DNA from: Archangium sp.
Lineage (GTDB): Bacteria > Myxococcota > Myxococcia > Myxococcales > Myxococcaceae
DNA: 64,000 nucleotides
Reading direction: 5' to 3'
NCBI GenBank assembly: GCA_030695565.1
Contig: JAUYRZ010000070.1
Span: 1 to 64,000, forward strand
Part shown: in pieces, positions 34,601 to 42,345 of the stretch
Numbering within the stretch: position 1 is the stretch's first letter
Layout of the letters: every line of letters begins with the position of its first letter
The notes under the pieces: model-generated
What the model was told of the DNA's origin: nothing
Database searches by the model: none
The model's input: the letters and a program-made list of their open reading frames with translations, nothing else
Position numbers and translations under genes: made by a program

Positions 34601-35437
34601 TCAGCCGAACTGAACCGAGCGGCGGGTCATCGAGCCCACCCAGAATCCCTCGATGGGAAACGCAGGTTCTTCTTCATCGAGCGCCGCGCCCATCGCCACC
34701 AGCAGCGGCACGAAGTGTTCGTGCGTGGGCAACGCGATGCGCACGCCCGGCGCCTTCTCGCGGTACTGCATCAGCGCATCGACGTCCTTCTTGATCAGCG
34801 CCTCGGCAGTCCACTGATCGAACTCGGCGGCCCACTGCGGCGTGGGGTGCTGGTTGTTCCAATCGATGTACCGAAGGTTGTGGGTGATGAACCCGCTGCC
34901 GATGATCAACACGCCCTCATCGCGCAGCGGCGTGAGCGCCTTGCCGAGCTCGAGCAACTCTTTCGGCTCCATCGACGGCAGTGACGCCTGCAGCACCGGC
35001 ACGTCGGCCTTCGGGTACATCGCGACCAGCGGCACGTACGCGCCGTGATCGAGCCCCCGCTTCGGCTCATCGACCGCGTTCTTCACCAGCGAGTGCAGCC
35101 GGGCCGCCAGCGCAGGCGCTCCGGGCGAGGCGTACTTCTGCTCGGAGTGGTGCTTGGGAAATCCGTAGAAGTCGTAGACCAGCGGCACCGGCGTGGTGGC
35201 GCCGAGGGTGAAGGGGCGGGCCTCCCAGTGGGCCGAGAGCATCAGGATGGCTTTGGGCTTCCCCAGCTTCGTTCCCCACGCCGCCAGCTCACCCACCCAC
35301 GAAGGCATGTCGAGCAGCGGCGGCGCACCGTGGGCCACGAACAAGGTCGGCAGACGCTTCTTGGGCTCCGCGGTCACGCTCACTCCGGTTGCTGCAACGG
35401 CCGCAAGGACTTGCCGGCGGGTCAGGTCGACTTTCGA
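34601..35437 (-). CDS. DODA-type extradiol ring-cleavage dioxygenase with Tat-like signal
   Basis: Class III extradiol dioxygenase of the LigB/4,5-DOPA dioxygenase group. Metal-ligand His residues are visible at VAHGAPP, SAHWEAR and THEHFVPLLV, plus the conserved GSGFITHNLR. Length (about 278 residues) fits the family. Unlike most members it has an N-terminal twin-arginine signal (TRRQVLAAVAATG), so export of the folded metalloenzyme to the periplasm is likely. A GTG at 35437 with a GGGG ribosome-site-like run is preferred; an upstream ATG at 35473 would overlap the haem-binding protein gene by 17 bases. Both genes read the same way and may be co-transcribed. The true substrate is unknown. 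Confidence 0.87.
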   Translation of the reverse strand, partial: SKVDLTRRQVLAAVAATGVSVTAEPKKRLPTLFVAHGAPPLLDMPSWVGELAAWGTKLGKPKAILMLSAHWEARPFTLGATTPVPLVYDFYGFPKHHSEQKYASPGAPALAARLHSLVKNAVDEPKRGLDHGAYVPLVAMYPKADVPVLQASLPSMEPKELLELGKALTPLRDEGVLIIGSGFITHNLRYIDWNNQHPTPQWAAEFDQWTAEALIKKDVDALMQYREKAPGVRIALPTHEHFVPLLVAMGAALDEEEPAFPIEGFWVGSMTRRSVQFG

Positions 35438-35456
35438 CACGGCCCCACCATAACCG

Positions 35457-35894
35457 TCACGGTGCGGGAGCACCGTCGCGCCTGGCCCACTCCACCAGCA
35501 AGGTGGTCTCGGCCGGGGTCAGCTTCGCTTCGGGGTGGAGCGGCAGGTAGATGGCCATGGGCATCTCGCCATCGCCCACTTCCTCTGCGATCTCCTTGAA
35601 CTTCTTGAGCTTGCGGCCCTCCTCGGAGCCCTGCCACACGGAGAAGTTGAGGTGTTTGCGGCCGTCGTTCACGTCCTTGGTGACCAGCCACGACACCGGC
35701 GCCACCTGCGAGTACCAGGGCCACTTCGTCTCGTTGGAGTGGCAGTCGTAACAGGACCGCTTCAACAGGCTCATCACCTCGGCGGGCGCCTGAATCTCAC
35801 CGGTGACGGGCGGGTTGGACTGGTCGGGGCGCACGACCTGAATGAGCACCAGCAACCCGCCGAGACCCAGCGCCACCTTCGGAAGCAACTTCAT
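35457..35894 (-). CDS. Small haem-binding-domain protein
   Basis: A 145-residue protein with an N-terminal membrane helix (residues 5-22) and one CxxCH haem attachment motif (CYDCHSNE) followed by WPWYSQVAPVSWLV, which is the signature of the haem-binding domain family PF14376. The rest (LNFSVW, MPMAIYLPLHPEAKLTPAE, LVEWAR) also matches. It is likely a periplasmic, inner-membrane-tethered cytochrome. It precedes the exported dioxygenase gene, but no direct link is known. Confidence 0.88.
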   Translation of the reverse strand: MKLLPKVALGLGGLLVLIQVVRPDQSNPPVTGEIQAPAEVMSLLKRSCYDCHSNETKWPWYSQVAPVSWLVTKDVNDGRKHLNFSVWQGSEEGRKLKKFKEIAEEVGDGEMPMAIYLPLHPEAKLTPAETTLLVEWARRDGAPAP

Positions 35895-35955
35895 CTCACC
35901 CGCCTACGTCCGGACCGCCCGCGGGGGCAACAAAAGTCAGCGTGCGGGGCCCAGA

Positions 35956-35983
35956 AGCCCTGCTCATGCGCAGCACGGCTTTT
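35956..35983 (+). terminator. Hairpin followed by a short T run between divergent genes
   Basis: AGCC-C-TGCT and AGCA-C-GGCT form a stem with one mismatch around CATGCGC, followed by TTTT. It looks like a weak intrinsic terminator on the plus strand, but no plus-strand gene ends just before it. It could be an attenuator in the leader of the atp operon. Confidence 0.3.
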
Positions 35984-36023
35984 GCGTTGTGCCCCTGAGG
36001 ACCCTCTGGTACGCGGCGCGCGC

Positions 36024-36275
36024 TTGAAAGACCCCGACGAAGGGTTGTCCCCGCTCGCCAAGTCGTACCGAGCGGCAGAACCGTGGTTGAGCGCTGTCTG
36101 GCAGTTCACGGGGTCGGCGTTGTTCGGAGTGGGTGCGGGGTACGGGTTGGACAGGTGGTTGGGGATCGGGCCGTGGGGCCTGATCATCGGAGGGATGGGT
36201 GGGAGCGCGGTCGGCTTCTACGCGTTCATCCGCAAAGCCAACAAGTTGATGGACGAGCAGAAAAAATCGAAATGA
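36024..36275 (+). CDS. atpI: AtpI/AtpZ-like ATP synthase accessory membrane protein
   Basis: First gene of the F0 operon. Two membrane helices (WQFTGSALFGVGAGYGLDRWL, GPWGLIIGGMGGSAVGFYAFI) separated by the conserved GxxLDRWLG turn place it in the AtpI/AtpZ family, which assists c-ring assembly or forms a Mg/Ca pore. The C-terminus is Lys-rich (ANKLMDEQKKSK). No ATG is available in frame; TTG at 36024 is the chosen start, and a CTG at 36006 with GAGG just upstream is possible. It overlaps the next gene by 4 bases. Confidence 0.8.
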   Translation: MKDPDEGLSPLAKSYRAAEPWLSAVWQFTGSALFGVGAGYGLDRWLGIGPWGLIIGGMGGSAVGFYAFIRKANKLMDEQKKSK

Positions 36276-36670
36276 AGAGCCTCAACACCATGCTGCCTCT
36301 GACCCTCGCACTCGGCGGCGTCGTCGCGGCATTGGCGTTCGTGGTGCCCATGGATTCCGGCAGCCGCACCTCGGCGCTCATCGGCGCGCTGGTGGCTTCG
36401 GCGCTGGGCGCGGTCTCGCTGGTCTTGAAGACGCAGCTGGGCAAGGGCCTGACCGGTACCGCCGCGCTCAAGGTCACCATGACCACCCTGGGCCTGTCCT
36501 TCATGCTCCGGCTGATGGCCGTGGGCCTGGGCGCCGTGGTGATGAAGCAGAACCCCGCGCTTTCTCCTTTCGCGTTCGTCATCGCGTTCTTCGTCGTGTC
36601 GCTCTCGCAGCAAGTGCTCGAGACGCGCAGCCTGCTCAGCAGTGCAACACCAGTGAAGGTGATCTCATGA
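36272..36670 (+). CDS. F0 operon membrane protein (AtpI-like, second)
   Basis: A 132-residue protein with four hydrophobic segments and an ATGA overlap with the gene before. The arrangement of the helices and its place between the AtpZ-like gene and atpB fit the ATP synthase subunit I type of accessory protein found before F0 genes in many bacteria, though sequence identity is not obvious. It overlaps the start of atpB by 4 bases (ATGA), so translation is coupled. Confidence 0.75.
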   Translation: MKSLNTMLPLTLALGGVVAALAFVVPMDSGSRTSALIGALVASALGAVSLVLKTQLGKGLTGTAALKVTMTTLGLSFMLRLMAVGLGAVVMKQNPALSPFAFVIAFFVVSLSQQVLETRSLLSSATPVKVIS

Positions 36671-37683
36671 AGAAGTTGGCCCTCATCGTTCTCGCGCTGT
36701 TCGCGGCACCGTCTTTTGCCAATGACGAGCACGCCGTCGACCCGAATGCCCCGGTCGACAAGAAGAAGGAAACGGCCGACTTCATTCTCCACCACGTCGC
36801 AGACGACACCGTCTTCGAGATGGAGATCCCCTTCCCGCCGTACCACCTGCCCGCCATTCACATCGCCGAGGCCTTCGAGTTCCTGAAGATCGAGCGCGTG
36901 CCGGGCGCGTGCAGCGGCCACGCCCCCGCGGGTTTCGAGAGCTTCCCGTCGCTGGGCCTGTTCATTCACGGCTGCTGGGATCTGCGCCCCACCAAGGCCA
37001 TCTTGATGATGTGGGTCGCCTGCGCGGTGTTGTTCACCCTGCTGTTCTTCGGGCGCAAGCGTGACTCGAACGGCGTGCCCAAGGGCACCCTGGCGCACCT
37101 CATCGAAGTGCTCGCCCTGTTCGTGCGCGACGAGATCGCGGTGCCCAACCTCGGCAAGGAAGAGGGCAAGCGCTACACGCCGTACCTCACCTCGTTGTTC
37201 TTCTTCATCCTGGCCATCGACTGGCTCGGCCTCATCCCCGGCATGTTCGCGGCGACGGGTGTGGTCACCGTCACGGCGGCGCTGGCCATCATCACCTTCG
37301 TGATGATTCAGGTCGCCGGCATCCGCTCGGCGGGTCTGGGCGGCTACCTGGCGCACCTCACCGGCGGCGTGCCTGCCTTCCTCTGGCCCATCATGATTCC
37401 GGTCGAAATCATCGGCCTGTTCACCAAGCCCTTCGCGCTGCTCGTTCGTCTCTTCGCGAACATGCTCGGCGGCCACATGGTCGTCTTCTTCCTGCTCTCG
37501 CTCATCTTCGTGTGGACGCTGGGCGCCGCGGTGGTGGCCCTGCCGCTGACCGTGGCGATCTTCCTCCTCGAGATCTTCGTGGGCATTCTTCAGGCGTACC
37601 TCTTCACCCTGCTCACCAGCCTGTTCATCGGCCAGGGCGTCGCGATGGGTCACCACGCGCACGCAGACGACCACGCTCACTGA
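36667..37683 (+). CDS. atpB: ATP synthase F0 subunit a
   Basis: Stator half-channel subunit of the F0 motor in the inner membrane. The essential arginine is R261 in KPFALLVRLFANMLGGH. Further conserved motifs are TPYLTSLFFFILAIDWLGLIPG and VFFLLSLIFVWTLGA. At 338 residues it is longer than the E. coli protein (271) because of an N-terminal signal peptide (ALIVLALFAAPSFA) plus about 80 periplasmic residues, a layout known from several proteobacterial and myxococcal subunits a. It starts within the stop of the preceding gene and ends in a His-rich tail. Confidence 0.96.
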   Translation: MKKLALIVLALFAAPSFANDEHAVDPNAPVDKKKETADFILHHVADDTVFEMEIPFPPYHLPAIHIAEAFEFLKIERVPGACSGHAPAGFESFPSLGLFIHGCWDLRPTKAILMMWVACAVLFTLLFFGRKRDSNGVPKGTLAHLIEVLALFVRDEIAVPNLGKEEGKRYTPYLTSLFFFILAIDWLGLIPGMFAATGVVTVTAALAIITFVMIQVAGIRSAGLGGYLAHLTGGVPAFLWPIMIPVEIIGLFTKPFALLVRLFANMLGGHMVVFFLLSLIFVWTLGAAVVALPLTVAIFLLEIFVGILQAYLFTLLTSLFIGQGVAMGHHAHADDHAH

Positions 37684-37708
37684 GTCGGTACGACTCGAAA
37701 CGGAACCC

Positions 37709-37726
37709 CGCGGTGAAGTCACCGCG
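37709..37726. promoter_or_regulatory. Perfect 8-bp dyad between atpB and atpE
   Basis: CGCGGTGA and TCACCGCG are separated by two bases. The hairpin lies just upstream of the ribosome site (GGAGG 37729-37733) of the small leader ORF. It could stabilise the atpE message against decay or tune initiation. Confidence 0.5.
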
Positions 37727-37742
37727 CTGGAGGTAGTACCCG

Positions 37743-37805
37743 ATGGGAACGTTCTTCGACCCCCCCGAGAAGCGGGTCACACAACAGAAAGTATCGACAC
37801 CATGA
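37743..37805 (+). CDS. 20-codon leader ORF coupled to atpE
   Basis: A short ORF (MGTFFDPPEKRVTQQKVSTP) starts 9 bases after a perfect GGAGG and its TGA overlaps the atpE ATG as ATGA. atpE itself has no ribosome site of its own within 20 bases. The simplest reading is translational coupling, with ribosomes loaded at the leader restarting on atpE. Whether the peptide itself has a role is unknown. Confidence 0.6.
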   Translation: MGTFFDPPEKRVTQQKVSTP

Positions 37806-38035
37806 ACCTCACCTCAGCAATGCTCGCTTACCTCGGCGCCGGTCTCGGCGCTGGTCTCGCCATCATCGGTGCCGGCAACGGCATCGGCCGCCTCGCCGCC
37901 TCGGCGATGGATGGCATCGCCCGTCAGCCGTCCGCTGGTGGCGACATCCGCGGCGCGATGATCGTCGCGGCCGGCCTCATCGAAGGCGCGACGTTCTTCG
38001 CCCTCGTGATCTGCATCCTGCTCGCGCTCAAGTAA
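37802..38035 (+). CDS. atpE: ATP synthase F0 subunit c
   Basis: The 77-residue hairpin that forms the rotating c-ring. Helix 1 carries the GAGLGAGLAIIGAGNGIG glycine pattern, the loop is ARQPS, and the ion-binding carboxylate is E61 in GLIEGATFF. The residues after it lack the Ser/Thr and Gln signature of sodium-binding rings, so proton coupling is expected. Translation probably depends on the overlapping leader ORF. Confidence 0.96.
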   Translation: MNLTSAMLAYLGAGLGAGLAIIGAGNGIGRLAASAMDGIARQPSAGGDIRGAMIVAAGLIEGATFFALVICILLALK

Positions 38036-38055
38036 TTCGTCGTGACTCAACTCTT

Positions 38056-38080
38056 CCCTCTCCCTGAACAAGGGAGAGGG
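38056..38080. repeat. Perfect 10-bp palindrome between atpE and atpF
   Basis: CCCTCTCCCT and AGGGAGAGGG flank a 5-base loop. The strong hairpin lies within the operon and may attenuate transcription or protect the highly translated atpE message. The same GGGAGAGGG core recurs twice downstream of atpF. Confidence 0.75.
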
Positions 38081-38119
38081 TCGAGTGATGCAAACGTCGT
38101 TCTTGTAAGGAAACACAAA

Positions 38120-38650
38120 ATGAACTTCCTCGTGCTCGCCAGCAACAGCTTCACCGACGTGAAGCCCGGCCTCATCATCTGGACGTGGATCACCTTCATC
38201 ATCGTGCTCTTCATCCTCCGCCGCTTCGCGTGGGGCCCGCTGCTGTCGGCGGTGGAAGGCCGTGAGAAGAACATCACCAACGCCATCGAGAGCGCCAAGC
38301 GGGAGCGCGCCGAGGCCGAGAAGCTGCTCGGTGAGCAGAAGACGGCCATCGCCTCTGCCCGCCAGGAAGCGGCCGACGCGGTTCGCAAGACCCAGGCCGA
38401 CATGGAGAAGTTCCGCGAGGAGCTGATGAACAAGGCCCGCAAGGAGGCCGACTCGCTGAAGGCCGACGCCCAGCGCGCCATCAACGACGAGCGCGTGAAG
38501 GCCATCGCCGAGCTCAAGGGTGAGGCCGCCAAGCTGTCGATCGCCATCGCGGAGAAGCTGCTCGGCGAGAAGCTCGACGACGCGCGGCACCAGGCGCTCG
38601 CGCAGCAGTTCGTGCAGGACCTCGGCAAGAACCAGACGCCGCTCGCGTAA
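38120..38650 (+). CDS. atpF: ATP synthase F0 subunit b
   Basis: Peripheral-stalk subunit: one N-terminal membrane helix (GLIIWTWITFIIVLFIL, residues 14-30) and a long charged coiled coil (AIESAKRERAEAEKLLGEQ and onward). The C-terminal part (AIAEKLLGEKLDD) is the usual dimerisation end. The start has AAGGA 9 bases upstream. The operon stops here: no atpH, atpA, atpG, atpD or atpC follows, so the F1 genes must lie elsewhere. Confidence 0.94.
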   Translation: MNFLVLASNSFTDVKPGLIIWTWITFIIVLFILRRFAWGPLLSAVEGREKNITNAIESAKRERAEAEKLLGEQKTAIASARQEAADAVRKTQADMEKFREELMNKARKEADSLKADAQRAINDERVKAIAELKGEAAKLSIAIAEKLLGEKLDDARHQALAQQFVQDLGKNQTPLA

Positions 38651-38720
38651 AAGCGAAGGTCAAACGCTCAAAGTGAACGGCGTGCCCCTTTTTGAGGAGC
38701 ACGCCGTTTTCGTTTGTGAA

Positions 38721-38839
38721 ACCTCTCCCTGCGAGCGTGCGAGCGGGGAGAGGTCGGCCGCCAGGCTGGGTGAGGGGCCCGGCTCTGGAGCTTCGACGGC
38801 CCCTCACCCCGACCCTCTCCCCGCTTCGCAGGGAGAGGG
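38721..38839. repeat. Cluster of three palindromes between convergent genes
   Basis: Three stem-loops stand in a row. ACCTCTCCC pairs with GGGAGAGGT (38721-38752). GGGTGAGGGGC pairs with GCCCCTCACCC (38768-38809). CCCTCTCCC pairs with GGGAGAGGG (38813-38839). They fill the gap between atpF and the convergent gene ending at 38844, so they probably terminate both transcripts. The modular form suggests a dispersed intergenic repeat family. Confidence 0.7.
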
Positions 38840-38843
38840 AGAT

Positions 38844-39725
38844 TCAGTCGAGGCCGATGTTCTTCAAGAACGCGGCGTCGGTGGGGGCCTCGATGCTGAA
38901 GTGCGCCATCAAGCCGCTGAGCGCGTGCACGCCCGACTCCCAGGCAATGTCGATCTTCACCTTGCCGTTCTTGTCCGTCGACAGCGCGAAGTTGTTGTTG
39001 ATGGTGTCGCGCAACGCCGCCTTCTCCCCCCCCGCACCGAACGCCTCGGGGCCGATGTCGTCAGGCCCCTTCATTTTGTTGAGCCGCGCCGAGATGTCGT
39101 TGACCAGGTCGTTCATCTGTTTGGGTGAGAGCAACGAGTCGAGCTTCACCTGCTGACCGGTGCGCGCATCGAAGGTGCTGATGGCCGAGCCGTTCGAAGG
39201 GTGAGCGCCGCCGGTGTAGAAGCTGCCGCCCTGCGAGACGCTGAACAGCTTGCCCGCGGTGCCCGCACCCGAGACGCCGCTCGACGAGCTCCAATCGAGC
39301 TGCATCCACTCTTCTTTCGGCGCCTTCTTCGCGGCGTCGACTTCGGTGCGCCACTCGCTGGCGGTCTGCTTGAGCGAATCGGCGCCTTCGCCGATGGAGA
39401 ACTTCTTCCCGCCAGGCCCGGTGAGGGTGAGCGTGGTGGCGTCCTGCTCGATGGAGGCCGCCTTGCCGTGCACGGTGTCCGAAGCTTTCTGCACCACGTT
39501 CTTCAGCTCGGCCGTGTAGCCCTTCGGCACGGAGACTTTGGTGCTCAGCTGCGGGCCATCACCGATGCTCGCGTGGGTGATCTTGAGCCCGTTGCCCTTG
39601 TTCGCTCCCAGCGCCCAGCCGGTGGGCGCGGTCTTCTCGGCCTGAAGCGCCGTGGGGGCTTTGGCAGGAGCAGCGGACGGCGGTGCGGTGCGGACCTGCG
39701 ACGTGTTCACTTTGCTGATGGCCAT
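38844..39725 (-). CDS. DUF3298/RsiV-like protein of unknown role
   Basis: A 293-residue protein without a signal peptide; the first 40 residues are Ala/Pro/Thr-rich and probably disordered. Residues 60-290 show the arrangement of DUF4163/DUF3298 proteins: SFYTGGAHPSNGSAISTFDA, then a tGxxVxLDSLL motif, a helix, and a terminal strand region (NFALSTDKNGKVKIDIAW). Related domains occur in RsiV and in polysaccharide deacetylase PdaC. The export route is unclear. The low-complexity start resembles that of the 1085-residue helical protein in this window. Function unknown. Confidence 0.75.
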   Translation of the reverse strand: MAISKVNTSQVRTAPPSAAPAKAPTALQAEKTAPTGWALGANKGNGLKITHASIGDGPQLSTKVSVPKGYTAELKNVVQKASDTVHGKAASIEQDATTLTLTGPGGKKFSIGEGADSLKQTASEWRTEVDAAKKAPKEEWMQLDWSSSSGVSGAGTAGKLFSVSQGGSFYTGGAHPSNGSAISTFDARTGQQVKLDSLLSPKQMNDLVNDISARLNKMKGPDDIGPEAFGAGGEKAALRDTINNNFALSTDKNGKVKIDIAWESGVHALSGLMAHFSIEAPTDAAFLKNIGLD

Positions 39726-39804
39726 GGAGGTTCCGGGGTGGAGGGAGAGCGGCAGTCAAGCCAAGCGGTTCGCGGAGCGCAAGTGCCCCCTCGCACATGC
39801 GGCG

Positions 39805-40497
39805 CTACTCCACCGTGACCAGCGCGTAGTTCACCCGCACCTGGCCCCGCTCGCGATCGAAGCGGATGCGCGCGCCGTCGGTGCCGGTGACCTCGACCGA
39901 GAACGCTTCAGGCAACCCGTCATCGCCCGCGGCATCAGGGCTCCACTCCGGGGGCGTCTTCGTCACCCGCCACTGCCCGTTGGCCACCAGCAGCGTGACC
40001 GCCTGCCGAACGCGAATGACGCAGCGCTCCGACGACGAGCTGTAGTGAAGATCGAGCTCGAAGGTCTCCTTGCCGATGGGCAGCTGCCGCGGCAGGTACA
40101 TCGACATCTCCATCGACGAGAGCCCCGCGGGCGCCAAGTACAGATGGCCCACGTCTTCCACGCTCAGAGGCAACGAGAGCACCAACGTCTCGGGCGCGGT
40201 CTGCTCGAGATGAAACGTGTTCAAGTCCCACCCGGAGCCCGCGTCGGACACCGCCCAGCGCAACTTCGCGAGCGCCTCGTCACGTGAAGCCGGGGTGAGC
40301 CCCGGAATGGTCCGGGTCACGCGCACCCGGCTGTCGAGCAGCGCCGTGTCGCGGTACTCCGGGTACGACTGAATGAGCGCGTTGCGCAGGTCGGTGCTGC
40401 GGCGCACACGCGCGCCGGCGTCGACGCCGGCATCCACCGCGCTGCCGCCGCACTTCGTGCAGCCCGAGAGGATCAAGCCCAACAGCAACCACCTCAC
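39805..40497 (-). CDS. Lipoprotein translationally coupled to glpK
   Basis: A GTG start at 40497 overlaps the glpK stop as GTGA. Signal LLLGLILSGC (lipobox LSGC, Cys13), then a DAG linker and a domain of about 190 residues with no family that I recognise. Beta strands (ETLVLSLPLSVEDVGHLYLA, TFELDLHYSS) dominate, with a single Cys. The coupling with glycerol kinase could simply reflect compact packing. Confidence 0.75.
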   Translation of the reverse strand: MRWLLLGLILSGCTKCGGSAVDAGVDAGARVRRSTDLRNALIQSYPEYRDTALLDSRVRVTRTIPGLTPASRDEALAKLRWAVSDAGSGWDLNTFHLEQTAPETLVLSLPLSVEDVGHLYLAPAGLSSMEMSMYLPRQLPIGKETFELDLHYSSSSERCVIRVRQAVTLLVANGQWRVTKTPPEWSPDAAGDDGLPEAFSVEVTGTDGARIRFDRERGQVRVNYALVTVE

Positions 40498-41978
40498 GCT
40501 CGCTTCACCGCCTCACGCCACTTGCCCAGGTGTTGGGCACGCTCCCCTTCGCTCATCTTCGGCTTGAACACCTTGTCGGCCCTCCACACCCGGCGCACGT
40601 CATCGGCGCTCTTCCAGAAGCCGACCCCCAGGCCACCGAGGAACGCAGCGCCGAGGCTGGTGGTCTCCACGTTCTTGGGGCGCACCACGTTGGTGCCCAG
40701 GATGTCGGCCTGGTACTGCATCAGCAAATCGTTCCGCGCCGCGCCGCCATCGACCTTGAACGCAGGAATGTCGCGGCCGGAGTCGAGCTTCATGGCCTCG
40801 GCGAGATCCTGAAGCTGCAGCGCTACGCCTTCGAGCACCGCGCGCGCGAGGTGGCCCCGATTGGTGCCGCGATCGATGCCCGCGAACAGGCCCCGCGCAT
40901 CAGGCCGCCAGTGCGGCGCGCCCAGGCCCGCCAGCGCCGGCACGAACACCACGTCGCCCGAGCTCTTCACCGTCTTCGCCAGCGCTTCGATCTCACTGGC
41001 GTTCTTGATGATGCCCAGGCCATCACGAAGCCACTGCACGGCGGCGCCGGCGATGAAGCACGAGCCCTCCAGCGCGTAGGTGGTCTTGCCGTCGAGCTTC
41101 CAGCCCACCGTGGTGAGCAGGCCCGACTTCGATGCCACCGGCTTGTCGCCCACGTTCATCAACAGGAACGCGCCGGTGCCGTAGGTGCACTTCGATTCAC
41201 CGGGCGTAAAACACGCCTGGCCGAAGAGCGCGGCCTGCTGATCGCCCGCCATGCCGGAGACCGGAATGCCGTCGGGCAACGACTTCATGCCGCGCGTCAT
41301 GCCGTACACCTCGGAGCTCGCGGCGATGCGCGGGAGCACCGAGCGCGGCACGTCGAGCATCGAGAGCATCGCGTCGTCCCACTCGAGCGACTCGAGGCCC
41401 ATCAACAGGGTGCGGCTCGCGTTGGAGACGTCGGTCACGTGCGAGCCGTGGCCCGTCAACTTGTAGACGAGCCAGGTGTCGATGGTGCCGAAGGCGAGCT
41501 CGCCCGCGTCGGCCTTCTTCCGCGCGTCCTTCACCGAGTCGAGCAGCCACTTCACCTTGGTGCCGGAGAAGTACGGGTCGAGCACCAGGCCGGTGGTCTT
41601 CTTCACTTCGTTCTCGCGGCCGTGGGCCTTGAGCTCACCGCACAACGCGCTGGTGCGGCGGTCTTGCCAGACGATGGCCTTGTGAATCGGCTTGCCCGTG
41701 CCGCGATGCCACAGGCCGGTGGTCTCGCGCTGGTTGGTGATGCCGATGGCCGCGAGCTCAGAGCCCTTGATGCCCGCGCTGCGCAGCGCCTTGGCGATGC
41801 ACCACTCGGTGGAGGCCCAGATCTCGTTCAGGTCGTGCTCCACCCAACCGGGCTTGGGGAAGAACTGGGTGAATTCTTTCTGGCCCACGCCGCAGACGCG
41901 CAGCTTCGCGTCGAGCACGGTGGCGCGGCTGCTGGTGGTGCCCTGGTCGACGGACAAGACGTAACGCCTGGTAGCCAT
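40494..41978 (-). CDS. glpK: Glycerol kinase
   Basis: Phosphorylates glycerol to glycerol 3-phosphate with ATP in the cytoplasm. It is a FGGY-family sugar kinase of 494 residues, the usual length. Motifs are DQGTTSSRATVLD (phosphate 1 loop), the glycerol site NQRETTGLWHRGTGKPIHKAIVWQDRRT, and FKVDGGAARNDLLMQYQADILGTNVVRP with the adenosine region. No glpF or glpD adjoins; the only coupled gene is an uncharacterised lipoprotein. Confidence 0.97.
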   Translation of the reverse strand: MATRRYVLSVDQGTTSSRATVLDAKLRVCGVGQKEFTQFFPKPGWVEHDLNEIWASTEWCIAKALRSAGIKGSELAAIGITNQRETTGLWHRGTGKPIHKAIVWQDRRTSALCGELKAHGRENEVKKTTGLVLDPYFSGTKVKWLLDSVKDARKKADAGELAFGTIDTWLVYKLTGHGSHVTDVSNASRTLLMGLESLEWDDAMLSMLDVPRSVLPRIAASSEVYGMTRGMKSLPDGIPVSGMAGDQQAALFGQACFTPGESKCTYGTGAFLLMNVGDKPVASKSGLLTTVGWKLDGKTTYALEGSCFIAGAAVQWLRDGLGIIKNASEIEALAKTVKSSGDVVFVPALAGLGAPHWRPDARGLFAGIDRGTNRGHLARAVLEGVALQLQDLAEAMKLDSGRDIPAFKVDGGAARNDLLMQYQADILGTNVVRPKNVETTSLGAAFLGGLGVGFWKSADDVRRVWRADKVFKPKMSEGERAQHLGKWREAVKRA

Positions 41979-42031
41979 AGAGAGCGCACGCTATTCGGCG
42001 CGGGGGCACAGTCACTTCGAAAAGCGGGGCC

Positions 42032-42345
42032 TCAGGCCAGGGTGGAAGGGATCGCCTTGAGTCCTTGCTCGAAAGGGACCACCTCGATGGCGCCGAAGCG
42101 ATGGCCGCGACCGCGGTCATGTTGAGCACCTGACCCTGCGAGAGGGAAGCGGCTTCGAGGAACCGGCTGAAGCTCGAGAGGTTTCGCACGAGCGCCTCCT
42201 GCCGCAGATAGGTGCCGACGTAGCAGCGAAGGTATTCCTTCGGGTCTTGCTCCATCCACACCGTCGGCAAGAGGCCGAAGCGCAGCGCGTACTTGAGATC
42301 GAACCGCTCGCTCAGTTCAGTCGCCGTGAAGGGGTGCATCGACAA
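42032..42345 (-). pseudogene. Remnant of an AAA/DUF4143 ATPase
   Basis: On the minus strand FDLKYALRFGLLPTVWM, YLRCYVGTYLRQEALVRNL and FSRFLEAASLSQGQVLN match the middle of the DUF4143 domain that follows the AAA domain in a large family of prokaryotic ATPases. Shortly afterwards the frame shifts and runs out, and the N-terminal ATPase part is missing. It is a truncated relic about 55 bases upstream of glpK. Confidence 0.65.
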
